Positions 53,420-62,510 are shown, counted from the stretch's first letter. The stretch: DNA of 64,000 bases from Pseudomonas sp. RIT-562 (GCF_026241895.1 NZ_JAPJIV010000015.1:98323-162322); one strand, 5' to 3'. The notes: a model not told the origin generated them from the sequence alone. Program-made: numbers and translations.

Positions 53420-53446
53420 TGTGGGAGCGGGCTTGCTCGCGAAGGT
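53420..53446. repeat. Single REP unit
   Basis: One GTGGGAGCGGGCTTGCTCGC unit without an inverted partner, between the porin gene and a hypothetical gene. Confidence 0.75.
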
Positions 53447-53486
53447 ATTGAGGGCGCCGCGTTCATATGGAATACACGCTTAATCT

Positions 53487-53879
53487 TTATCCAGCGCCCT
53501 TGATCGCAGCCGTCATATGAGGCACCGCATAAGCCTTGTACCAATGATTCATTCCTTCAATGGCAGTCTTCGCCGGCGCACTGTCGCGGGCCCCCACGAG
53601 CTCTGCGCATGCCTGCGCCATGGCCACCAGGATCCTTGCCGCCTCGGGCACGTAGGGCAGGTCATCCCTGGTTTCGTGGCGCTCACGAATGATCTGGTAG
53701 CGGATGTTTTCCGGCAAGGTCCAGGCACTGATCAGAAACTCCTGAACCGTGCAATCGATACCGTTGACGTGCACGGTCACATCGCGATGTTCCTCGCGCA
53801 AACCCGCTGCTTCGAGCTGTTCGCAGGTATCGATGACGGTGTTCATCATGTCGCGGATTTGTTGCCAGTCGGTTTTCAT
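53487..53879 (-). CDS. Hypothetical protein
   Basis: 130 residues; no signal peptide or membrane segment, probably helical. It begins MKTDWQQIRDMMNTVIDTCE and contains HVNGIDCTVQEFLISAWTLP. I do not recognise the family. Flanked by repeats on both sides, which hints at a separate transcription unit. Confidence 0.6.
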   Translation of the reverse strand: MKTDWQQIRDMMNTVIDTCEQLEAAGLREEHRDVTVHVNGIDCTVQEFLISAWTLPENIRYQIIRERHETRDDLPYVPEAARILVAMAQACAELVGARDSAPAKTAIEGMNHWYKAYAVPHMTAAIKGAG

Positions 53880-53903
53880 TTGAGGTCCATTTCAAGAGGC
53901 GGG

Positions 53904-53948
53904 TCGTAGGGGCTGAGGAGAGAATCGAGGCTGCGATCTTTTGATCTA
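53904..53948. repeat. Fragment of the GTAGGAGCTG...CGAGGCTGCGATC repeat
   Basis: GTAGGGGCTGAGGAGAGAAT then CGAGGCTGCGATCTTTTGATC matches the left half of the elements at 11112 and 53283; the right half is missing. Confidence 0.65.
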
Positions 53949-53998
53949 TCCTTGCCTACCAACAATACCCCAATCCACCCCCACAGAGACAACCGACC

Positions 53999-54457
53999 AT
54001 GTCCCTCCAGGCCCTGCGTGCTGACGCCAGCCATCTCGAACTGATCGCTCCATTGTTCGACGCCTATCGCGTTTTCTACCGCCAACCCTCCAACCTGGCG
54101 CAATCGCGTGCTTTCGTCGCCGAGCGCATCGCCCGGGACGAATCGGTGATTTTCCTGGCCCAGGACGACACCGGCGAGGCGTTGGGATTCGTCCAGCTGT
54201 TCCCGACGTTTTCCTCCATCGACGCCCACCGCACCTGGCTGCTCGGGGACCTGTTCACCACGCCCAATGCCCGCGGTCGCGGGGTGGCCACCTTGCTGAT
54301 GAACACCGCACGCTCCTATGTCGTGTTGTCGGGCGGCAAAGGCATGGTGCTGGAAACCGCCACCGACAACCTCAACGCCCAGCGCCTGTACGAATCGCTG
54401 GGTTACGTGCGCGACAGCGGTTACTACACCTACTGCCTCGATTTGCAGCAGCGCTGA
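53999..54457 (+). CDS. GNAT family N-acetyltransferase
   Basis: 152 residues: FLAQDDTGEALGFVQLFPTF, the acetyl-CoA loop LFTTPNARGRGVATLLM and NLNAQRLYESLGYVRD. Substrate unknown. It converges with the VanX-YkuD gene, with 3 bp between the stop codons. Confidence 0.9.
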   Translation: MSLQALRADASHLELIAPLFDAYRVFYRQPSNLAQSRAFVAERIARDESVIFLAQDDTGEALGFVQLFPTFSSIDAHRTWLLGDLFTTPNARGRGVATLLMNTARSYVVLSGGKGMVLETATDNLNAQRLYESLGYVRDSGYYTYCLDLQQR

Positions 54458-54460
54458 AAG

Positions 54461-55873
54461 TCAGCGCTCCGGCAGGCCCCAGGCTGAGCGAACTTGTTGG
54501 TATTGCGCTTCGGGCATTTGCACCAGCAGCGGAGATTGACCAGGGTCCAGCCAATCCAGCAGACGGGTAATGTCCGCCGTGTCCATGGCCGTGCACCCCG
54601 CTGTCGGCGAAGTGGGGCCGCGCCAGATGTGGAAGAAGATGCACGAGCCTGCGCCGGAGGTTGCCGGGGTGTTGTGCTGGATGAAAATGCCTCTGCGATA
54701 CAGCACATCCTCGCTGCGCATGTGCTCGGAGCTGTTCCAGTCCTTGGCAATGGCAGCGCCGTCCACCAGTTCGTTGTAGCGCGTGGACTGGCTGTCATCC
54801 ACGCATTCGATGGACGGCGTCAGTGCCAGGTACGGCAGTTTCGTCGATGCGCTCGAATCAAACCCGAACGCCGTGCCCAAGGGGAATACGCCCGCAGGTG
54901 CCTTGCCGTCGCCCTCACGTTTGACCGGGCCGGCGCCGGGTTCGAACGTGCCCTTGCCCCAGGCCATCCCGTGCTTGCCGACAACTACGGCAAAGGCGTC
55001 GCCGGATTTGCGAAAAGTGCTGCCATCGCGTTCATAGCGCTGGGCGCGACCCTGAATGTCGTCCCAATTGTTGCTGGTGACCACCACCAACTGCTGACTG
55101 GCGTCGATCAGGTCGCGGGTGCTCAGGGCAGTGATCGGGAAATCCATCACCTGCTTGTTTCCCCCTTCGCCAGTGTATGTGAAGTGCCACCACTCCTTCG
55201 AATAGCCGGTAAAGCCGGCTTTCTCCATGGCGCTGGTGAGCCGCTGGCGATTGGCTTGTGCCGTGGCATTGATCGCCGTGCTCGCTGTGTGGGCGCGCTC
55301 ATCGAAGCAGTCAAAACCGGTGCCCATATCGAGCGCGCCGTCGGGCCAACGCTGGTCAACGGGTGCAGTGCAGTCGACCGGCGTGGCCGCAGGGGTCCAT
55401 TTGGCCGCCGGCAACGCCGCAGGTCCAGTCAGGGTCAGGTCGACGGTCGAGCCTTTGGAATGCCCCGAAACCCGCGCCACATAACCCAGTCGCCAGAAGT
55501 CCTGTTTGTCCACCCGCGGATAGAACTCGGCCTTGCGCGGGTCACCCGGCTGAGTCGCGAAGCGACCCATGTCGGCCACCGCACGGCTGGGGCGATAGCA
55601 GTCGAAGACCTTCAAGCCATAACCCTCCGCGCGCAGGGTCTTCTGCACTTGGGCCAGGGCCTGGGCGGTTTCCAGGGACAACAGGCACTCGGCGGCGAGA
55701 TACCCATCAAGTGCGTGACCGGTAAAGTTATGGGCACTGGCGTAACGGATGTCCTGCTCGATGCTCGGGTCTATGGTGCGCAAATACACCATGTGCCCGG
55801 GCCGGGGCTCGGCGCTGGCCGTGGTCAATATGGCAAGGTTCAGGAGGGCGAGGATTGCAGTTCTCAGGCGCAT
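54461..55873 (-). CDS. Exported fusion of a VanX-type D-Ala-D-Ala dipeptidase and a YkuD L,D-transpeptidase-like domain
   Basis: 470 residues with a Sec signal peptide (MRLRTAILALLNLAILTTAS). Residues ~25-235 are an M15D dipeptidase with zinc ligands H138 (SGHSKGSTVD), D145 and H230 and catalytic E227 (SKEWWHF). Residues ~255-470 look like a YkuD domain with H415 (FFHIWRG) and C427 (PTAGCTAM), the transpeptidase pair. Both sites look intact. A fusion of peptide cutting and cross-linking in one exported protein suggests a role in peptidoglycan remodelling or D-Ala-D-Ala salvage. The start at 55873 is set by the signal peptide; the ribosome site is weak. Confidence 0.85.
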   Translation of the reverse strand: MRLRTAILALLNLAILTTASAEPRPGHMVYLRTIDPSIEQDIRYASAHNFTGHALDGYLAAECLLSLETAQALAQVQKTLRAEGYGLKVFDCYRPSRAVADMGRFATQPGDPRKAEFYPRVDKQDFWRLGYVARVSGHSKGSTVDLTLTGPAALPAAKWTPAATPVDCTAPVDQRWPDGALDMGTGFDCFDERAHTASTAINATAQANRQRLTSAMEKAGFTGYSKEWWHFTYTGEGGNKQVMDFPITALSTRDLIDASQQLVVVTSNNWDDIQGRAQRYERDGSTFRKSGDAFAVVVGKHGMAWGKGTFEPGAGPVKREGDGKAPAGVFPLGTAFGFDSSASTKLPYLALTPSIECVDDSQSTRYNELVDGAAIAKDWNSSEHMRSEDVLYRRGIFIQHNTPATSGAGSCIFFHIWRGPTSPTAGCTAMDTADITRLLDWLDPGQSPLLVQMPEAQYQQVRSAWGLPER

Positions 55874-55954
55874 GGTCAGACTGGCTTCCGCTGGATATGA
55901 TTGGCCGCTTGGCTGGCTGAGCTTAGCTTCCACCACGATTGAAGGGATAGATGA

Positions 55955-56626
55955 ATGGACTCATGGACACTGCACTGGCTGCAAGCCTCGGGCGACCTGG
56001 CCGAGTTTCGCGCCGAGTTGACCGGCGAATTCGCTGCGGCTTACCAGACTCTCTCGCGCCTGCGGCCGCCGCCCAGGCTGGATATTCTGATTCAGGTACT
56101 GCCCGGCGAAACCATCCCGGAAATGGGCATCGTCGGGCGCGCATACCGCAGCAGCATGTTTTCCATGACTGTCGATCCGCACAATCCGAATTTCCTCGCG
56201 AGCTTGCGCAACGGCACCCTGCATCGGCAGATCATCCATGAGGTGCATCACTGCCTGCGCATGGCGGGTCCCGGATACGGCTGGACCCTTGGTGAGGCAT
56301 TGATCAGCGAGGGTCTGGCCGGCCAGTTCGTGCGGCAGTTGCTCGGCAGCGAAGCGGAACCGTGGGAGAGGGCGGTGAGCAGCGCCGACCTGCTGTGTAC
56401 TCCGGTCGAGCGCCAAGCCCTGGACGCCACGTACTACGATCACAACGCGTGGTTTTTCGGCACCGGAATTCACCCGAAATGGCTGGGCTACACGCTCGGT
56501 TATCAGATGGTGGAACAGTGGCTGGCGGGGGCAGGCGACATTGACGCGGCAACCTGGATCAATGTCCCCGCCAGCTTGATCATCGATTCGGCAGTCGAAG
56601 CAGGATTTGTTTCACAAAAAGCCTGA
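55955..56626 (+). CDS. DUF2268-type putative zinc protease
   Basis: 223 residues, no signal peptide. H95-E-V-H-H99 is an HExxH zinc motif (QIIHEVHHCLRM) followed by EALISEGLAGQF, the glutamate helix of the gluzincin type. This pattern fits DUF2268, a putative zinc-dependent protease family. AAGGG lies 8 nt before the ATG. It is divergent from the VanX-YkuD gene, 81 bp away. Confidence 0.82.
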   Translation: MDSWTLHWLQASGDLAEFRAELTGEFAAAYQTLSRLRPPPRLDILIQVLPGETIPEMGIVGRAYRSSMFSMTVDPHNPNFLASLRNGTLHRQIIHEVHHCLRMAGPGYGWTLGEALISEGLAGQFVRQLLGSEAEPWERAVSSADLLCTPVERQALDATYYDHNAWFFGTGIHPKWLGYTLGYQMVEQWLAGAGDIDAATWINVPASLIIDSAVEAGFVSQKA

Positions 56627-56627
56627 G

Positions 56628-56936
56628 TTAATCCCCAAACACCGGCCGGAAAAAACTGCGCTCATAACTGAGAATGCACTTGGTTTCCTCGGCATATTTG
56701 AAGGCAGCCATGCACTCCGGGTCTTGCATTGAGTCGTGGCGATAACGCTCGTACTCCGCCAGGCTCGGGAACGTGAACATCGCCAAGGCGATATTGTTCG
56801 CGCCCTCCGAAGGCAGGAAATAGCCGTGATGCTGGCCACCAAATTTTTCCACCAACGGAATCCACAGCTTGGCGTAGTACTCGAACGCTTTCAGTTGGTA
56901 AGGATCAAGCACGTACTTCAGATAACAAGTAACCAC
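56628..56936 (-). CDS. NIPSNAP-family protein
   Basis: 102 residues with the NIPSNAP ferredoxin-like fold (LDPYQLKAFEYYAKLWIPLV; FTFPSLAEYERYRHDSMQDP). The function of bacterial NIPSNAPs is unknown. Convergent with the DUF2268 gene (1 bp between stops). Confidence 0.85.
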   Translation of the reverse strand: MVTCYLKYVLDPYQLKAFEYYAKLWIPLVEKFGGQHHGYFLPSEGANNIALAMFTFPSLAEYERYRHDSMQDPECMAAFKYAEETKCILSYERSFFRPVFGD

Positions 56937-57015
56937 GATGTTTCCTCAATAATTGCCAGTCAAGGTGCTATGAAATCACGAATCGCTGCATGAGTGGGAG
57001 CTGGCGCCGACACTG

Positions 57016-57912
57016 TCACCTGGCAAATTTTTTCGCCCCGGCCACACACACAATCACCGCCACCGTCACCCCCAGCATCGCCGGGCTGACCTGCTCATGC
57101 AGCAGCGTGGCCGCCAGAGCCAGGCCGAAAAACGGCTGCAGCAACTGCAGCTGGCCGACCGCCGCGATACCACCCTGGGCCAGTCCGCGATACCAGAACA
57201 CAAAGCCCACCAGCATGCTGAAAATCGACACATACCCCAGGCACACCCAGGCCGACGGAGTAATGCCCGAGAAGGTCGGTGGCGCCAGCCACCAGGCCAA
57301 TGGCGCCATTACCGGCAACGACAACAGCAGCGCCCAGCAGATTACCTGCCAGCCGCCAAGGGTCCGGGACAGCTTTGCGCCTTCGGCATAACCAAGGCCG
57401 CAGGCGAGGATCGCCGCCAGCATCAGTAAGTCGCCGACAGGCGAAGCGCTCACTCCTTGGGACAGGGCAAAACCGACTACCAGCAGGCTGCCCAGAATCG
57501 AGAACAACCAGAACACCGGGCGCGGACGTTCGCCGCCGCGCAATACGCCAAATATCGCCGTGGCCAGTGGCAGCAGGCCGACGAAGACGATCGAGTGGGC
57601 GGACGTCACGTACTGCAACGCCAGTGCGGTCAGCAACGGGAAACCGACCACCACGCCCAGCGCGACGATGGCCAGGGGCATCAGTTGCTGCCGGGCAGGG
57701 CGCCGTTCCCTGAATAGCCAGAGCATGCACAGCGCCAGCACCCCGGCGATGCTGGCGCGGACGACGGTGAGGAACACCGGATCGAACTCCAGCACGGCCA
57801 GGCGGGTGGCGGGCAGCGAGCCGCTGAAGATCAACACGCCGATGAATCCGTTCAGCCAGCCGCTGCTGGTTTTTTCCAGGCCGGTGTTTTGCAGGTTCGA
57901 TGCACGTTCCAT
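57016..57912 (-). CDS. EamA/DMT-family transporter
   Basis: 298 residues, about ten membrane helices in two EamA repeats (GFIGVLIFSGSLPATRLAVLEF start; SIFSMLVGFVFWYRGLAQGG in the second). Members export amino acids or metabolites. It is divergent from a MocR regulator 67 bp away, which probably controls it. Confidence 0.9.
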   Translation of the reverse strand: MERASNLQNTGLEKTSSGWLNGFIGVLIFSGSLPATRLAVLEFDPVFLTVVRASIAGVLALCMLWLFRERRPARQQLMPLAIVALGVVVGFPLLTALALQYVTSAHSIVFVGLLPLATAIFGVLRGGERPRPVFWLFSILGSLLVVGFALSQGVSASPVGDLLMLAAILACGLGYAEGAKLSRTLGGWQVICWALLLSLPVMAPLAWWLAPPTFSGITPSAWVCLGYVSIFSMLVGFVFWYRGLAQGGIAAVGQLQLLQPFFGLALAATLLHEQVSPAMLGVTVAVIVCVAGAKKFAR

Positions 57913-57979
57913 TTAGTCACACTCAAATTTGCAGAAATCCATCCTAGGGTCGAGAATCGATAACAATCAAAAAATTGTC

Positions 57980-59326
57980 ATGGATACATCGCCCATGCCG
58001 CGCTCACGCTACAAATCTCTGGTGGATGCCTTCGCCGCCGATATCCGCGCCGGTCGCCTGTTGCCTGGCACCCGCTTGCCGACTCACCGCCAACTGGCGA
58101 GCCGTGAAGGGCTGGCGCTGGTGACGGCGAGCCGCGTCTATGGCGAGCTTGAAGCCATGGGCCTGGTCAGTGGCGAAACCGGACGCGGCACCTTCGTGCG
58201 GGAGACCTCGCTGCCACCGAATCTGGGGATCGATCAGCAGGACGTCGCGGCCGGCATGATCGATCTCAACTTCAACTATCCGTCGCTACCGGGGCAGGGC
58301 GAGATGCTGCGCAGTGCGTTGCGCCAGCTGGCCGCTGGCGGTGATCTGGAGGCGCTGTTGCGTTACCAGCCGCACGCGGGCCGTCTGCACGAGCGTGCAT
58401 CGGTAGCGCGACATCTGGGCGCGCGAGGGTTGAGTGTCGACGCGCAGCAAGTACTGATGGTCAGCGGCGCCCAACATGGCCTGGCGGTGACCATGATGGC
58501 GTTGCTCAAACCAGGCGATGTGATCGCCGCAGACGCCTTGACCTACTCAGGCTTCAAGGTGCTGGCCGAAGCCTTGCACCTGGAAATCGCGCCGATTCCT
58601 GGCGGTGCCGGCGGTCCGGATCTCGATGCCCTGGAAAGACTCTGCAGCAGTCGGCGAGTGCGCGCGGTGTACAGCATGCCGACGCTGCACAATCCCCTGG
58701 GCTGGGTGATGCCTGCCGCGCAGCGTGAGCAATTGGTGGCGATTGCGCGCAAGCACGGGCTGCTGATTATCGAGGACGCGGCCTACGCGTTCCTCGCTGA
58801 AAACCCGCCGCCACCACTGTTTACGCTGGCGCCGGAACGGACCGTTTACGTGTCCGGTTTATCCAAGAGCATTGCCACCGGGCTGCGAGTCGGCTTCGTC
58901 GCCGCGCCGCTGGACAAGGTGCCTGCTATTGAACGAGCCATCCGCTCCACCACCTGGAACACCCCGGGGGTGATGACCGCGATCGCCTGCGCCTGGCTCG
59001 ACGATGGCACGGTGATGCAGTTGGAAGCCGAGAAGCGTGCGGACGCCCAGGCCAGGCAAATCGTCGCGTTGCGTGCGCTGGATGGGCTGCGTTGTGTGAC
59101 CCATCCTTCATCTTATTTTCTGTGGCTGCCGCTGGCCGAAGATGCCCGCGCCGACCAGATTACCAAGGCGTTGATGGGGGCGAATATTGCTGTGTCGACG
59201 GCTGAGCCGTTTGCCACATCGGCGCATGTGCCCCATGCGATTCGGTTGGCGTTGGGGTCGGTGGATATCGATACGCTTGAGATGGCGTTGGCGCGGGTTA
59301 AGTGGATGGTTGGAGCGTATTCGTAA
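57980..59326 (+). CDS. MocR/PdxR-type PLP-dependent regulator
   Basis: 448 residues: an N-terminal GntR winged helix (about 10-75, ADIRAGRLLPGTRLPTHRQL) joined to an aminotransferase-like domain with PLP lysine K296 in VSGLSKSIATG. The start among ATG 57980 and ATG 57995 is uncertain because neither has a good ribosome site. Divergent from a DMT transporter. The 67-bp spacer contains ACAAT-N7-ATTGT, a weak dyad that could be its operator. Confidence 0.88.
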   Translation: MDTSPMPRSRYKSLVDAFAADIRAGRLLPGTRLPTHRQLASREGLALVTASRVYGELEAMGLVSGETGRGTFVRETSLPPNLGIDQQDVAAGMIDLNFNYPSLPGQGEMLRSALRQLAAGGDLEALLRYQPHAGRLHERASVARHLGARGLSVDAQQVLMVSGAQHGLAVTMMALLKPGDVIAADALTYSGFKVLAEALHLEIAPIPGGAGGPDLDALERLCSSRRVRAVYSMPTLHNPLGWVMPAAQREQLVAIARKHGLLIIEDAAYAFLAENPPPPLFTLAPERTVYVSGLSKSIATGLRVGFVAAPLDKVPAIERAIRSTTWNTPGVMTAIACAWLDDGTVMQLEAEKRADAQARQIVALRALDGLRCVTHPSSYFLWLPLAEDARADQITKALMGANIAVSTAEPFATSAHVPHAIRLALGSVDIDTLEMALARVKWMVGAYS

Positions 59327-59369
59327 GAGGGGCTGCCACATTCAACAGCTGTGTCAAATGACCCAGCGC

Positions 59370-59529
59370 AATCGCGAGCAGGCTCACTCCTACATTTGCA
59401 CCATGGTTGTCCGCAGATCCATCGCCCATCGCAGCCCCCTGTAGGAGTGAGCCTGCTCGCGATGAGGCCGTCAAATCCAACATCTATGTCAACTGACCCA
59501 GGGCAATCGCGAGCAGGCTCACTCCTACA
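59370..59529. repeat. Triple REP cluster, GTAGGAGTGAGCCTGCTCGCGA subfamily
   Basis: Three units in alternating orientation within 160 bp, downstream of the MocR gene. The segment after the first and third units is also repeated (ACTCCTACAT-N9-TTGTCCGCAGAT), which suggests local duplication. Confidence 0.88.
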
Positions 59530-59556
59530 TGGCCACTCTTGTCCGCAGATGTCCCC

Positions 59557-60330
59557 TTAACCGCGAAATCGCAGAATCTGCTTACCATCGAACGGGTCCA
59601 CCAGGTAATGCGCCTGCACCCCAAAAGTGGCCTGCAGGCGCTCGGGAGTGAGCACCTCCAAGGGCTTGCCCAGCGCCACCAGCTGACCCCGCTCCAGCAC
59701 AGCCAGCCGATCACAAGTCAGGGCCTGGTTGAGGTCATGCAGGGCGATCACCGTAGTCACCGGCAGCGCGTGTACCACTTGCAAAATGGCCAGCTGATGC
59801 TGGATGTCCAGGTGGTTGGTGGGCTCATCCAGCAGCAGGATCTGCGGCCGTTGCGCCAGGGCGCGGGCGATGTGCACGCGCTGGCGCTCACCGCCGGAAA
59901 GGCTGCGCCAGGTGCGGTTTTTCAAGTGCGCGGCGTCGACATCAACCAACGCCTGCTGGACAATTTGCGCGTCCTCCCGGGACCACGGACGCAACGCTGA
60001 CAGCCAGGGTGTGCGGCCCAGGGACACGGCGTCCAGCACGCTGATGGCGTCATCGGTGTCCGCCTGCTGTTCGACCACCGCCAGGGTTTGCGCAATCGTG
60101 CGCCGTGGCAAATTGCCCAGGCGTGTGCCGCCCAGAATGACTTCGCCCCGGGAAGGCTCGCGCACCCCGGCGAGCAACTTGAGCAAGGTTGATTTGCCAG
60201 ACCCGTTGGGCCCGACGATGCCCAAGGTTTCCCCGCATTGAATCTGCAGCTGAACGTCGTGCAGCAGCCGCGCCTCGCGAACATCGAAGCCCAGCCCGGA
60301 GCAGCTCAGTACCGCCTCGGCGAGACTCAT
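59557..60330 (-). CDS. ABC transporter ATP-binding protein, FecE/BtuD type
   Basis: 257 residues with Walker A GPNGSGKST at 40-48, signature LSGGERQR, Walker B ILLLDEPTNHLD and the H-loop ALHDLNQAL. It powers the FecCD-type permease encoded just upstream, overlapping it by 4 bp (ATGA). Together with the cobalamin riboswitch in front of the operon the substrate is likely a corrinoid or related. Confidence 0.93.
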   Translation of the reverse strand: MSLAEAVLSCSGLGFDVREARLLHDVQLQIQCGETLGIVGPNGSGKSTLLKLLAGVREPSRGEVILGGTRLGNLPRRTIAQTLAVVEQQADTDDAISVLDAVSLGRTPWLSALRPWSREDAQIVQQALVDVDAAHLKNRTWRSLSGGERQRVHIARALAQRPQILLLDEPTNHLDIQHQLAILQVVHALPVTTVIALHDLNQALTCDRLAVLERGQLVALGKPLEVLTPERLQATFGVQAHYLVDPFDGKQILRFRG

Positions 60331-61343
60331 CGGGCATTCCTCCGCCCGACCAGGATCAACGCAAACACCGGCGCGCCCACCAGCGCGGTAATCACCCCGA
60401 CCGGGATCACCTGGCCCTTGATCAAGGTTCGCGACAACACGTCTGCGGCGATCAGGAACAGCGCGCCGCCCAGTGCACTGGCGGGCAGTAGGCGCGCATG
60501 GCGAGTGCCCAGCAACAGGCGCACGGCGTGGGGAATGACCAGCCCGACGAAACCGATCGAGCCGACGATCGACACCATCACCGCCGTCACCAGCGCCGCG
60601 CTGCCCACCAATATGAATTGCACGCGCCGCACCGGGATGCCGAGGGACGCTGCCGAGTCAACCCCGAACGTGAACGCGTCCAGCGCCCGCCGGTGCCACA
60701 GGCACACCGCCAGGCCAAGCAGCGCCACGGGCACCGATAACCACACCGACGGCCAGCGCACGCCACTGAGATTGCCCAGCAGCCAGAACAGGATGCCGCG
60801 CGCCTGCTCGGAACTGGCGGACTTGGTGATCAGGAAAGCCGTCAGCGCGTTGAACAGCTGCGACCCGGCAATCCCCGCCAGAATAATTTGCCCGGTGCCG
60901 CTGGCCGAGCCGCTGACCCGCGCCAGCAGAATCACCAGGGCGAAGGCTGCGACTGCCCCGGCAAACGCGCCGACAGACAACGAAATCGCCCCGGCACCCA
61001 GCCCCAGCAACGCCACCAGTACCGCCCCGGTGGACGCCCCCGCGGAAATACCCAGCAGGTAGGGATCGGCCAGTGGATTGCGCAGCAGCGACTGCAGGAT
61101 CACCCCACAGGTTGCCAGCCCTGCGCCGCACGCAGCGGCCACCAGGGCGCGGGTCAGGCGGTAGTTCCAGACAATGCCCTCGTCGATCGGGTCGAGTACA
61201 TGACCGGCCGCCCACAACTTGTTGGCCAACACCTGGAAAACCACGCCCGGCTCGATCGGCGTTTCGCCAATGGCCACGCCGGCGATTACCGCCAGCAGTA
61301 GGGTGACAAAGGCCAGCAGGGTGCGAATCAGCGTTGCGCTCAT
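60327..61343 (-). CDS. ABC transporter permease, FecCD/BtuC family
   Basis: 338 residues, about ten helices. Family motifs are CGVILQSLLRNPLADPYLLG and GSIGFVGLVIPHAVRLLLG; the importer partner of the ATPase downstream and the binding protein upstream, each joined by an ATGA overlap. Confidence 0.93.
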   Translation of the reverse strand: MSATLIRTLLAFVTLLLAVIAGVAIGETPIEPGVVFQVLANKLWAAGHVLDPIDEGIVWNYRLTRALVAAACGAGLATCGVILQSLLRNPLADPYLLGISAGASTGAVLVALLGLGAGAISLSVGAFAGAVAAFALVILLARVSGSASGTGQIILAGIAGSQLFNALTAFLITKSASSEQARGILFWLLGNLSGVRWPSVWLSVPVALLGLAVCLWHRRALDAFTFGVDSAASLGIPVRRVQFILVGSAALVTAVMVSIVGSIGFVGLVIPHAVRLLLGTRHARLLPASALGGALFLIAADVLSRTLIKGQVIPVGVITALVGAPVFALILVGRRNAR

Positions 61344-62353
61344 TTCGGCAGGTCGTAGCCGTTGATGGCGGTAGCCAGCGTTTCCAGGCCATCGAACATC
61401 CGCAGGCTGGCCTGCATCGCCATGGCGTCGAGGATGATGATGCGGTTGTTTTTCACAGCATCCATGTTGCGAGTGACCGGGTCACTGCGCAGGAAGGCCA
61501 GTTTCTTTTCATGGTCGTCGGCGGGGAAGCGGCGGCGATCCATCCGCGCGATCACCAGGAAAGTCGGGTTGGCCTTGGCGATGGTTTCCCAGCCGACCGT
61601 TGGCCATTCTTCATTGGACTGCACCACGTTGCGCACGCCCAGGGTGTTAAGCATAAAGTCGGGAATGCCCTTGTGGCCGGCGACATAGGGGTCGATATCG
61701 AGGCTGGCGCTGGAGAACCAGAACAGCGCGCTGGTGTGCTTGAGGTCCTTGTCCTGCACAAGGGCAATGGACTTCGCCAGGCTGGCCTTGAGCTCGGCGG
61801 TCAGCTGTTCGCCACGGTCCTGTACATCAAAGATCTGCGCCAGCTGGCTGACGCTCTTGTACAGGCTGTCGATGCGAAACGCCTCCAGCCGAGTGCCGTC
61901 GGCCCCCACCAGGTTGTCCTTGGCTTCGCAGTCGGAAGGCATGAGGTAAGTCGGGATGTTCAGTTCGTGGAACTGCTCGCGGGTGCCGACCGCGCCTTGC
62001 GGGCCGACCATCCACTCCAGTTCCACCGCCACCAGCTGCGGACGCTTGCCGATCACCGCCTCGAAACTCGGCTCGTTATCGGCCAGGCGTTCAACCTTGG
62101 CGTTCTCGCTCTGGTAGCGCCCCAGCACATCGTTGAACCACAGCGAGGTACCCACCAGGCGGTCACTCAAGCCCATGGCATAGAGCATTTCCGTGCCGGC
62201 CTGGCCGATGGTCACGGCGCGGCTTGGCGCCTGCTGGAAAGTCAGGGTGCTGCCGCAGTTTTCCACGGTCAGGGGGTATTGAGTCGGTGCCGCCTGGGCA
62301 AGGGCACACAATCCCAGGCCCATGAAGAGGGTGGCGAAGCGGGGCAGCAGCAT
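61340..62353 (-). CDS. Periplasmic binding protein of the riboswitch-controlled ABC importer
   Basis: 337 residues with a signal peptide (MLLPRFATLFMGLGLCALAQ). The class III binding-protein fold begins NCGSTLTFQQAPSRAVTIGQ; ARMDRRRFPADDHEKKLAFL is near the end. The start at 62353 has GGAG 8 nt upstream; the frame is open 45 codons further, but this is the untranslated leader between the riboswitch and the gene. First gene of the operon. Corrinoid, cobinamide or metal uptake is inferred from the riboswitch. Confidence 0.88.
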   Translation of the reverse strand: MLLPRFATLFMGLGLCALAQAAPTQYPLTVENCGSTLTFQQAPSRAVTIGQAGTEMLYAMGLSDRLVGTSLWFNDVLGRYQSENAKVERLADNEPSFEAVIGKRPQLVAVELEWMVGPQGAVGTREQFHELNIPTYLMPSDCEAKDNLVGADGTRLEAFRIDSLYKSVSQLAQIFDVQDRGEQLTAELKASLAKSIALVQDKDLKHTSALFWFSSASLDIDPYVAGHKGIPDFMLNTLGVRNVVQSNEEWPTVGWETIAKANPTFLVIARMDRRRFPADDHEKKLAFLRSDPVTRNMDAVKNNRIIILDAMAMQASLRMFDGLETLATAINGYDLPK

Positions 62354-62372
62354 GGGGCGATCTCCAGTAGAA

Positions 62373-62397
62373 CCGTATACGGAGCAGAGGTATACGG
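62373..62397 (-). promoter_or_regulatory. Leader hairpin between riboswitch and binding-protein gene
   Basis: CCGTATAC-N9-GTATACGG, a perfect 8-bp stem, ends 7 nt before the Shine-Dalgarno of the binding-protein gene. It is well placed to be part of the expression platform controlling translation. Confidence 0.5.
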
Positions 62398-62510
62398 TCT
62401 GGAAACACATCATCGAACGCTGCCGGAAATGCAGTGCACTGCTGATCACCAGGGTGACCCACACGCCAAGGATGTCCTTCCCGGACACCCCGCCGGTTAG
62501 TGATTTGCTT

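Noticed and set aside
61340..62488. Longer start for the binding-protein gene at 62488
   Set aside because: The extra 45 codons lie in the leader between riboswitch and gene, and a signal peptide with a good ribosome site begins at 62353.
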